Source: Desulfocapsa sp. (lineage in GTDB: Bacteria > Desulfobacterota > Desulfobulbia > Desulfobulbales > Desulfocapsaceae). Taken from it: a stretch of DNA of 16,674 bases. The notes beneath the pieces were generated by a model. That model ran no database searches. It worked only from the letters and a program-made list of their open reading frames with translations, and was not told the DNA's origin. Shown piece after piece: positions 5,350 to 12,230 of the stretch (positions are counted from its first letter, which is position 1; each line of letters opens with the position of its first letter). The stretch is from the NCBI GenBank assembly GCA_020717935.1, contig DYDK01000004.1, positions 1 through 16,674 of the forward strand, read 5' to 3'. A program made the translations under genes and the position numbers.

Positions 5350-8061
5350 ATGAAATCGGGGAGTAATCTTGAGAGGATATTAAAGGCCGGTGAGTTTGCT
5401 GTCACTGGCGAACTGGGGCCGCCTAAAAGCGGAAATCCAGAGGTAGTAAGGGAAAAGGCACGCACCTTGAAAGGGTTTGTCGATGCCGTCAATATCACCG
5501 ACTGTCAGACGGCCATTGTCCGCATGTCATCTATTGCCGCTGGTCTCATTACCCAGAGCGAGGGCGTAGAGCCGGTGATCCAGATGACCTGTCGTGACCG
5601 GAATCGGATTGGGATGCAGTCGGATATCCTTGGCGCGTCGGCTTTGGGTCTGAAAAATCTCCTCTGTCTGACTGGCGATCATCAGAAATTCGGCAATCAT
5701 CCGGGCTCGAAGGGAGTCTTTGACATGGACTCCATCCAGATGCTGGGGATGGTCAAGGCTATGCGCGATGAGCGGCGTTTCCAATGCGGCGAAGAGATTA
5801 AAAATGGTGAACCTCGGCTGTTCCTTGGCGCGGCGGCCAATCCCTTTGCCTACCCCTTTGAATATCGGGCCGTGCGCCTGGGTAAAAAGGTGGTGGCAGG
5901 CGCTGATTTTGTTCAGACCCAGATTATCTATAATGTTGATAAATTCACCAGGTTTATGGCCATGGTTCGTGATCTTGGCCTGGATGAAAAAGTCTATATC
6001 CTTGCCGGTGTAACTCCTCCGAAATCCTTGGGAATGGCTCGCTACATGAAGAGTTCCGTTCCGGGTATGGATGTGCCTGATGAGGTCATCCGCCGGATGC
6101 AGGATGCCAGGGATAAGCAGGAAGAAGGCATCAATATCTGTGTGGATATTATCAAGCAGGTTCAAGAGATAAAGGGGGTTGCCGGTGTCCATGTCATGGC
6201 CATTGAGTGGGAAAGCGCGGTGCCGGAGATACTCAAGAGGGCTGGTCTGTTGCCCAGGCCTTCCATTATGGCGGAAGGGGAGGCTGTGGGTGTAACAGCG
6301 TCTGTCATGGCTCTGGAAGCAATAGAGGTACAGAGCGGCGCTGGTCAGGCAGCACTTGACCAGGCTCAGGCCAAGGCTGCAGAGATTGTTGCTGCTGCCC
6401 GCCTTGAAGCTGAGGCCTTGATGAGCAAGGTGCAGGCCGCTCAAGCGGCATCTGTGGTGGCAAAACAAGAAACAACTGGGCCGGTGGTTGCGGTGTGTGA
6501 TGCACCTGCTGGCGTACACTATGATGGAATTGATGACGCAGGAGAGCATGAGATGAATGAGAGAGAACGAATCATGGCCCTGGAGGCTATGAACCAAGGG
6601 CTGGTGGCCCTGAAAAAGGCCTATGGCCTGTCTGATGAGCAGTTTGCGGCCATCACCAGTTTTGCCGGTGTTCATGCCATTCTTAATCGTGAGCCGGAAA
6701 AGTCGGCGGTAGCTCTGGCTCCGATTCCTGCGACGGCTCCGGTGACTCCGGTAGCTATTCCTGCTGTTGCTCCTTCCCTGGTTGATACAGCGGCCGAAGA
6801 CGCGGCCAAGGCCAAGGCAGCGGTTGAAGCAAAATTGAAGGCCGAGGTGGAGGCAAAGGCAATCGCCGAGGCAGCAGCCAAAGTGAAGGCCGATGGCGAG
6901 GCGAAGGTCAAGGCTGAAGCCGAGGCCGCCGCCGCCGCAAAATTGAAAGCGGATGAAGAAGCCAAGGCTGCTGCTATCAAGGCTCAGGCCGATGCTGCTG
7001 CCGCACAAGCCGCCGCCTCAGCCGCTTCAGTGGCCGCTGCTCCATCCGTTGTCTCCAGCGGCGGTTTTTCTGTTGCGGCCCTGGCCCTTGAGAAAAATAC
7101 CTTGGCTGATCGTTCTACCAAGGTTGATGAAAAATCCTACAAGGAAAAATATACTGGTGTCATTCGTGAGGCCGTGCTTGGCAATGCCCCTCATACCGTG
7201 ACTGTTGGCGGTGGCGCTTCCATGCCCTTCCATCTCTTTGAAGGCAAGCAGCCGCACAAATCGCTGATTGCCATGGATGTGCTCGATTTCCGTCCCGATG
7301 ACTGGCCGGAAACCTTGAGCCGTCATTTTACGGATGTCATGGACAATCCCGTCGCCTGGGCCCAAAAGTGCATCAAGGAATACGGTGCCGAAGCCATTAA
7401 TATTTCGCTGGTTTCCACCGATCCCAACGGTATGAACCGTTCGGCTGGTGATGCCGCCAAGATTGCGGCCCAGATTATCGAGGCCGTGGAGGTGCCGATT
7501 ATCGTCTGGGGGTGTGGTAACAACGAGAAGGATACCGAAACCCTGCGTGATCTGACCTCGGTTATCGGCAACAAGAAAGTCTGTCTGGCCCCCCTTGAAG
7601 ATGCTAATTATCGTGCCATTGGCGCCACGGCCATGGCCTTTCAGCATGGGATTGTTGCCGCTTCGCCCATTGATGTCAACTTGGCCAAGCAGATGAATAT
7701 CCTCCTTCAGAACCTAGGCGTCTCTCTTGATACGGTGCTGATGGATCCCTCCGTGGGTGCCCTCGGGTATGGTATTGAGTATACCTATTCGGTCATGGAA
7801 CGAATCCGTATGGCTGCCCTCATCCAGCAGGACGAAAAATTGCAGGTGCCCATTATCTGTAATCTGGGACGAGAGGTCTGGAAGGCCAAGGAGACTAAGC
7901 TGCCAAGTGATGCCATGATTGGTGACCAGGAGAAACGCGGCATTATGATGGAGGCTCTAACCGCAAGCTGTATGCTGCTGGCTGGCGGCGAGGTGCTGAT
8001 TATGCGGCATCCCAAGGCAGTGGCCATGACGAAGGCCTTGATCAATGGGTTGATGGGTTGA
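5350..8061 (+). CDS. metF-acsD: Fusion: methylene-THF reductase (MetF) - Ala-rich linker - corrinoid iron-sulfur protein small subunit (AcsD/CdhD)
   Basis: One uninterrupted 903-residue frame behind AAGGAG (5336-5341). Residues 1 to about 304 are a MetF-type TIM barrel: Glu21 in VTGELGPPKSG matches the catalytic Glu of the family, LTGDH matches the flavin-contacting Asp motif, and NPFAYPFEY and QTQIIYNVD are also typical. Residues about 305-571 are a low-complexity linker with an Ala/Gln-rich helix (about 332-370), a small predicted helical patch with YGLSDEQFAAITSF, a Pro/Ala hinge, and a long Ala/Lys/Glu-rich likely coiled coil (about 481-567). Residues about 572-903 are a full AcsD/CdhD: VGGGASMPFHLFEG (from about 618), INISLVSTDPNG, VPIIVWGCGNNEKD, VLMDPSVGALGYGIEY and GGEVLIMRHPKAV. 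MetF makes methyl-THF; AcsD pairs with AcsC to carry the methyl group on cobalamin. The fusion would tether methyl production to the methyl carrier. The linker has no Cys cluster of MetV type. Confidence 0.93.
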   Translation: MKSGSNLERILKAGEFAVTGELGPPKSGNPEVVREKARTLKGFVDAVNITDCQTAIVRMSSIAAGLITQSEGVEPVIQMTCRDRNRIGMQSDILGASALGLKNLLCLTGDHQKFGNHPGSKGVFDMDSIQMLGMVKAMRDERRFQCGEEIKNGEPRLFLGAAANPFAYPFEYRAVRLGKKVVAGADFVQTQIIYNVDKFTRFMAMVRDLGLDEKVYILAGVTPPKSLGMARYMKSSVPGMDVPDEVIRRMQDARDKQEEGINICVDIIKQVQEIKGVAGVHVMAIEWESAVPEILKRAGLLPRPSIMAEGEAVGVTASVMALEAIEVQSGAGQAALDQAQAKAAEIVAAARLEAEALMSKVQAAQAASVVAKQETTGPVVAVCDAPAGVHYDGIDDAGEHEMNERERIMALEAMNQGLVALKKAYGLSDEQFAAITSFAGVHAILNREPEKSAVALAPIPATAPVTPVAIPAVAPSLVDTAAEDAAKAKAAVEAKLKAEVEAKAIAEAAAKVKADGEAKVKAEAEAAAAAKLKADEEAKAAAIKAQADAAAAQAAASAASVAAAPSVVSSGGFSVAALALEKNTLADRSTKVDEKSYKEKYTGVIREAVLGNAPHTVTVGGGASMPFHLFEGKQPHKSLIAMDVLDFRPDDWPETLSRHFTDVMDNPVAWAQKCIKEYGAEAINISLVSTDPNGMNRSAGDAAKIAAQIIEAVEVPIIVWGCGNNEKDTETLRDLTSVIGNKKVCLAPLEDANYRAIGATAMAFQHGIVAASPIDVNLAKQMNILLQNLGVSLDTVLMDPSVGALGYGIEYTYSVMERIRMAALIQQDEKLQVPIICNLGREVWKAKETKLPSDAMIGDQEKRGIMMEALTASCMLLAGGEVLIMRHPKAVAMTKALINGLMG

Positions 8062-8115
8062 TTCCTGCAATGCGCTGAAAAAATAATATAATCTTTAATT
8101 GTTATGAGCGGCATA

Positions 8116-8168
8116 AGAAGCCGTAACGAAATAGATATAACAGATCAGGTTATTTCGTAACGGCTTCT
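8116..8168. repeat. 18-bp near-perfect inverted repeat upstream of acsB
   Basis: The left arm AGAAGCCGTAACGAAATA (8116-8133) and right arm TATTTCGTAACGGCTTCT (8151-8168) pair at 17 of 18 positions around a 17-nt loop, 31 bp before the acsB start. No T-tract follows, so a simple intrinsic terminator is unlikely. A smaller competing hairpin (CGGC at 8109-8112 with GCCG at 8120-8123) would use bases of the left arm, which would allow alternative folds. Possible roles are an mRNA processing or stability element, an attenuator, or a relic of a mobile repeat. Confidence 0.65.
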
Positions 8169-8199
8169 CAACAGCCATTCAATAAAGGGAGTGTAAAGT

Positions 8200-10404
8200 A
8201 TGTCAAAGATTATCTGTTCTGCCGCCATTCGTGGGGCGAAAAAAATTATAGATATGGCCGAGGAGACCTATGATGAGGCCCTGAAGAAATATGGCGCCGA
8301 GCATGAGATCTCATTTCCCAATACCGCTTATTATCTGCCAGTTATCTACAGTATGCTGGGGGCCAAGGTGGCCAAACTGGGCGATATGAAGGACATTTTT
8401 CTTGAGTGTCGCAAGCTGATGCCCCCTGTGGTCACTGACGATATCTGGCTGCCTTATCTGGCTCCTGCCCTGGATGCCGGGATGGCCACTTTCTTTGCCG
8501 AGGAGATGTACGAGGCCATCCGTTATCTCAATACTCCCAATTATTACACCAAGACCGAGGACCCCACTGCCGAGAATATTTGGCTGGGAGCAGCCGATGA
8601 TGTCATTTTCCGGAAGCGCGGGGTTGAGTTTGTTGACGGCACGGCCCCAGGTTTTGCCGCCATCATGGGAACCCCCTCTGATCCGGCTGTGGCCTCCAGG
8701 ATTGCCCTCGAACTTCAGGAAAAAAATCTCTATATCTTCATGCACGATCAAACGGGTGGGCTCCGAATGCCTGACCTCCTGGTGCAGAATGGTGTCCAGG
8801 TGGGCTGGAATACCCGACTTGTTCCCTTTGGTCAGAGTTATACCACAGCGGTTTTTGCCATCGGTTTTGCCTGTCGTGTGGCCTTGGCCTTCGGTGGCAT
8901 CAAGCCTGGCGACTATAAAGGCAATCTTATTTATAACAAAGATAGAACCTTCGCCTTTGTCATGGCCTTTGGGCCGGTAAGTGATGAGTGGTATGCCAAT
9001 GCTGCTGGCGCGATTAACTGGGGCTTCCCGACCATCTCTGATTATGACATCCCTGAAGTCTTGCCCACCGGTATCTGTACCTATGAGCATGTGGTCTCCA
9101 ATATTCCCCATGATGAAATCGTCCAGAAGGCCATTGAGGTGCGCGGCCTGAAGGTCAGTATCACCAAGATCGACATTCCCATGGCTTTTGGCCCGGCCTT
9201 CGAGGGTGAGCGGGTACGCAAGGACGAGTTGTTCATGGAGTGCGGCGGCGGCCGGACTCCAGGCGTTGAGGTGTTGATCTCCAAGGGTATGGATGAGGTT
9301 GAGGATGGTCTGGTCACCTTGGAAGGCCCTGATATCTGTGACATTCAGCAAGGACAAAATTTGCCCCTCGGTATCCTGGTTGAGGTTGCTGGACGGCAGA
9401 TGCAGTCTGATTTTGAGCCGATTCTTGAACGCCAGTTCCATCATTTGATCAATTATATCCAGGGTATTATGCATATGGGCCAGCGCAATATTATGTGGGT
9501 GCGCATTGGCAAGGCGGCGGTGGAAAAAGGCTTTTCCTTCAAACATATCGGCAAGGTTCTGCATGGCAAATTGCATCAGGAATTTGGTGCAATCGTTGAT
9601 AAGATTCAAGTGAAGCTCTTTACCCTTGAGGATAAAGTGAAGAATGTCATGGCCCTGGCCTCATCCGTCTATACCGAACGCGATCTGCGATTGGGCGCCA
9701 TGACCGATGAGACCGAGGATGTTTTTTACTCCTGCACTCTGTGTCAGTCCTTTGCCCCCAGCCATGTCTGTGTTATCACCCCTGAGCGCATCGGTATGTG
9801 TGGCGCCTATAACTGGCTGGATGGCAAGGCCTCCTATCAGATCAATCCCACTGGCCCAAATCAGCCTATCGAGAAGGGCGAATGTACCGATCCTGATAAC
9901 GGCTATTTCGTCGGCATCAATGAGTTCGTCAATCAGGCCTCGCGTGGGGCAGTGCCAGAAGTGAGCTGTTATTCCCTGATGAATAATCCTATGACTGCCT
10001 GTGGCTGCTTTGAGGCTATTGCCGCCATGCTGCCCACTTGCAATGGGATTATGGTGGTTAATCGTGATTTCTTAGGGATGACCCCCTCGGGGATGAAGTT
10101 TACCAGTCTGGCCGGTATGGCCGGCGGCGGGATGCAGACCCCTGGATTTATGGGGGTCAGCAAGCACTATATGACCAGTAACAAGCTGTTCAAGGCCGAA
10201 GGCGGACTCAAACGGGTGGTGTGGTTGCCCAAGATGCTGAAGGAAGAGATTGGTGAGAAGTTGAAAGAGGTGTGTAAGAATATCGGTATGCCTGAACTGT
10301 ATGACATGATCGCCACCGAGGAGCAGGGAACCACCGAAGAGGAGATCTTGAAATTCCTCAAAGAGAAAGGGCATCCCGCGTTGGAGATGGAAACAGCGAT
10401 GTAG
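8200..10404 (+). CDS. acsB: Acetyl-CoA synthase, CODH/ACS complex alpha subunit (AcsB)
   Basis: A 734-residue cytoplasmic enzyme that condenses CO, a corrinoid-borne methyl group and CoA to acetyl-CoA at the Ni-Ni-[4Fe4S] A-cluster. All six A-cluster cysteines are present: Cys512, Cys515, Cys524 and Cys534 (CTLCQSFAPSHVC then GMC) and Cys601, Cys603 (TACGCFE). This spacing matches the Moorella enzyme with a constant offset of six. The N-terminal domain contacting CODH (from ISFPNTAYYLPVIYSMLGAK) is complete, so this is the bacterial type and not the shorter archaeal CdhC. The AGGGAG ribosome binding site (8186-8191) supports the ATG. It lies between metF-acsD and acsC, so the three methyl- and carbonyl-handling proteins are encoded consecutively. 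Confidence 0.98.
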   Translation: MSKIICSAAIRGAKKIIDMAEETYDEALKKYGAEHEISFPNTAYYLPVIYSMLGAKVAKLGDMKDIFLECRKLMPPVVTDDIWLPYLAPALDAGMATFFAEEMYEAIRYLNTPNYYTKTEDPTAENIWLGAADDVIFRKRGVEFVDGTAPGFAAIMGTPSDPAVASRIALELQEKNLYIFMHDQTGGLRMPDLLVQNGVQVGWNTRLVPFGQSYTTAVFAIGFACRVALAFGGIKPGDYKGNLIYNKDRTFAFVMAFGPVSDEWYANAAGAINWGFPTISDYDIPEVLPTGICTYEHVVSNIPHDEIVQKAIEVRGLKVSITKIDIPMAFGPAFEGERVRKDELFMECGGGRTPGVEVLISKGMDEVEDGLVTLEGPDICDIQQGQNLPLGILVEVAGRQMQSDFEPILERQFHHLINYIQGIMHMGQRNIMWVRIGKAAVEKGFSFKHIGKVLHGKLHQEFGAIVDKIQVKLFTLEDKVKNVMALASSVYTERDLRLGAMTDETEDVFYSCTLCQSFAPSHVCVITPERIGMCGAYNWLDGKASYQINPTGPNQPIEKGECTDPDNGYFVGINEFVNQASRGAVPEVSCYSLMNNPMTACGCFEAIAAMLPTCNGIMVVNRDFLGMTPSGMKFTSLAGMAGGGMQTPGFMGVSKHYMTSNKLFKAEGGLKRVVWLPKMLKEEIGEKLKEVCKNIGMPELYDMIATEEQGTTEEEILKFLKEKGHPALEMETAM

Positions 10405-10557
10405 GGTTCAGAGGATAAAAGACAAAAACTTGTTCCATGAGTCTTATAACTCGTACAGGTCTCATTCCAGTCATTAAGAAAACAACAACAAAGCGATAAC
10501 AGCAAATCAGAAGGTAATTTTTGTTATCTGTTAAAGATACAACCGGAGGATAAAATC
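10405..10557. other. acsB-acsC intergenic region with a small inverted repeat
   Basis: A 153-bp gap with no gene. A 7-bp inverted repeat, GATAACA (10495-10501) and TGTTATC (10522-10528), encloses a 20-nt loop, with further A/T pairing possible inside. It ends 16 bp before the acsC ribosome binding site GGAGGA (10545-10550). It could be an operator or a hairpin in the acsC leader; nothing in the sequence identifies a regulator. Confidence 0.35.
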
Positions 10558-11913
10558 ATGGCTTTAACTGGCATTCAAATTCTTAAGATGCTGCCTAAAA
10601 AGAACTGCGGCGAATGCAGCATCCCCACCTGTCTGGCCTTTGCCATGAAGGTTGCGGCTGGTCAGGTTGAGATTGACACCTGTCCTTATGTCAGTGAGGA
10701 GGCCAAGGCCACCATTGGCGAGGCCTCGGCCCCTCCTATCCGCACCCTGAAACTGGGCAGCAGTGAGGATGCCTTTACTGTGGGTGGCGAGACCTGCATG
10801 TTCAGACATGAAAAGCGATTTGTTAATCCTACAGGCATTGCTGTGCTGGTAACTACGGATATGGATGAGGCTGCTGTTCAGGGGCGGATTGATCGTTTTA
10901 ACAGCCTTGTCTATGAGCGGGTCGGCGTGATTATGAAGGCCGAGTTGATTGCGGTCAAGGATAGTAAAAATGATGAGGCTTCCTTTACAGCCTTGGTGCA
11001 GAAGGTGCTTGCTGGCTCGGCCCGGGCAAGTTTGATTTTGATGAGCGACACGGCTTCTCATCTGGCGGCGGCAGCCAAACTTTGTGGCTCCCGGATTCCT
11101 TTGCTCTACGGTGCCACTGTCGAAAATGCTGAGGCCATGATCCAGGTGGCCAAGGAGTGTTCGGTACCTGTCGCAGTAAAAGGGACGGATCTTGATAATT
11201 GTATTGTCGTAACCAATACTTTGCTCGCTGCTGGACTGAAAGAACTGGCTATTGATACCGGAGCCCGCACCCTGCGTGCTGCCTTTGAAGATAGTGTCGT
11301 GGCCAGAAGATCGGCGGTCAAGGCCAAGTTTAAACCCTTGGGATTCCCGACCCTGTCGTTTCCTTGCGAGATGAGCGATGATCCGATGATGGAGGCAATG
11401 ATCGCCTCGATTTTGATTGCCAAGTATGCTGGAATTATTGTTCTGTCTGATCTGCAGGGCGATATTTTGTTCCCATTGTTGCTGGAGCGGATGAATCTTT
11501 ACACCGATCCGCAACGGCCCATGGTGGTGACCGAGGATGTCTATCCTTTGACCGGCCCTGGTGAAGATTCTCCAGTGGTCATTACCTGTAATTTCTCTCT
11601 CACTTACTTTATCGTTTCTGGTGAGATTGAGGGCTCCAAGGTACCCACCTGGCTCCTCATTAAAGACACAGAGGGCCTTTCCGTATTGACCGCATGGGCA
11701 GCAGGAAAGTTCGGGGCCGACATGATCGCTCAGTTTGTGAAGAAGAGCGGTATTGAGGACAAGGTCAAGCATCGTGATCTGATTATCCCCGGCTATCTCG
11801 CCTCTCTCAAGGGCGAGCTGGAAGAGGAGCTTCCGGCCTGGAATATCATTATCGGGCCTCGTGAGGCCGGACATCTGCCGGTCTTTTTAAAAGAATGGAA
11901 ACCATCGAAATAG
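10558..11913 (+). CDS. acsC: Corrinoid iron-sulfur protein large subunit (AcsC)
   Basis: A 451-residue protein that, with AcsD, carries the methyl group from methyl-THF to acetyl-CoA synthase on a cobamide cofactor. The N-terminal [4Fe4S] domain has Cys17, Cys20, Cys25 and Cys42 (KNCGECSIPTC then DTCPY), the exact spacing that keeps the cluster low-potential for reductive reactivation of Co(II). A TIM-barrel domain follows (about 95-320). The C-terminal cobalamin-binding domain includes FSLTYFIVSGEIEGSKVP and SVLTAWAAGKFGADMIAQ, then the Gly-rich PGYLASLKGELEEELPAW end. Length is normal. GGAGGA at 10545-10550 is a strong ribosome binding site. Its small-subunit partner is fused to MetF two genes upstream, so the two halves of the heterodimer are separated by acsB. 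Confidence 0.97.
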   Translation: MALTGIQILKMLPKKNCGECSIPTCLAFAMKVAAGQVEIDTCPYVSEEAKATIGEASAPPIRTLKLGSSEDAFTVGGETCMFRHEKRFVNPTGIAVLVTTDMDEAAVQGRIDRFNSLVYERVGVIMKAELIAVKDSKNDEASFTALVQKVLAGSARASLILMSDTASHLAAAAKLCGSRIPLLYGATVENAEAMIQVAKECSVPVAVKGTDLDNCIVVTNTLLAAGLKELAIDTGARTLRAAFEDSVVARRSAVKAKFKPLGFPTLSFPCEMSDDPMMEAMIASILIAKYAGIIVLSDLQGDILFPLLLERMNLYTDPQRPMVVTEDVYPLTGPGEDSPVVITCNFSLTYFIVSGEIEGSKVPTWLLIKDTEGLSVLTAWAAGKFGADMIAQFVKKSGIEDKVKHRDLIIPGYLASLKGELEEELPAWNIIIGPREAGHLPVFLKEWKPSK

Positions 11914-12230
11914 GGTGGAGGGTCTGTCGTCTTTTTCAGCCCTGAGAAATCATTCTGGATGTGAAAGGATAATGTGGTTTGTAATATCCCGACATATCCA
12001 TAGGGGATGGGATTGTTGTCTGGTCGCATGACCACAATACTTGTTCTGATGCTTTGTCGTTAGATTCGGTTAAAGAGATAAATGTGTCCCTGCAAGATGG
12101 AAAGGGCATGCCCTGTCAAGATGGTATTATCAGTATTTTCCGAGTCCCTAAGAGTAAGTCTGTGCAGATTGTCACGAGTGATGATGCACGGAAAATCATT
12201 GAGTTATAATTTTCATTCCTGAACCTGAGT
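11914..12230. other. acsC-fdhA intergenic region
   Basis: A 317-bp region without a clear gene. It holds a perfect 12-bp palindrome AGGGCATGCCCT (12103-12114), then a lone copy of the MITE end (12117-12148, listed separately). An open frame of 74 codons runs from 11985 to a stop at 12207-12209, in the same phase as the downstream formate dehydrogenase, but it has no credible start or ribosome binding site and no motif I recognise. A TATAAT (12205-12210) lies 20 bp before the next start, without a matching -35. Confidence 0.4.
12117..12148. repeat. Solo, diverged end of the same MITE-like element
   Basis: CAAGATGGTAT followed, after a few changes, by TTTCCGAGTCCC matches the right end of the element at 4746-4924 (CAAGATGGTAT at 4895-4905, TTTCCGAGTCCC at 4913-4924) in the same order and orientation with nearly the same spacing. 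It is followed by TAA, consistent with a TNA target. I find no partner end nearby, so it is either a decayed copy or a one-sided remnant. Confidence 0.6.

Noticed and set aside
5527..7008. Minus-strand open frame of 493 codons opposite metF-acsD
   Set aside because: Antisense shadow produced by the biased codons of the linker; low-complexity Leu/Gly/Cys-rich product with no domain.
6790..7050. Ala/Lys-rich stretch as a TolA-like or histone-like separate gene, or as an assembly artefact
   Set aside because: It is in frame with both flanking enzyme domains, with no stop, and has codon use like the rest of the gene.
8311..9609. Minus-strand open frame of 432 codons opposite acsB
   Set aside because: Antisense shadow of acsB; no recognisable fold or start signal.
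10564..11874. Minus-strand open frame of 436 codons opposite acsC
   Set aside because: Spans acsC almost exactly in antisense, as expected from codon bias; no family resemblance.
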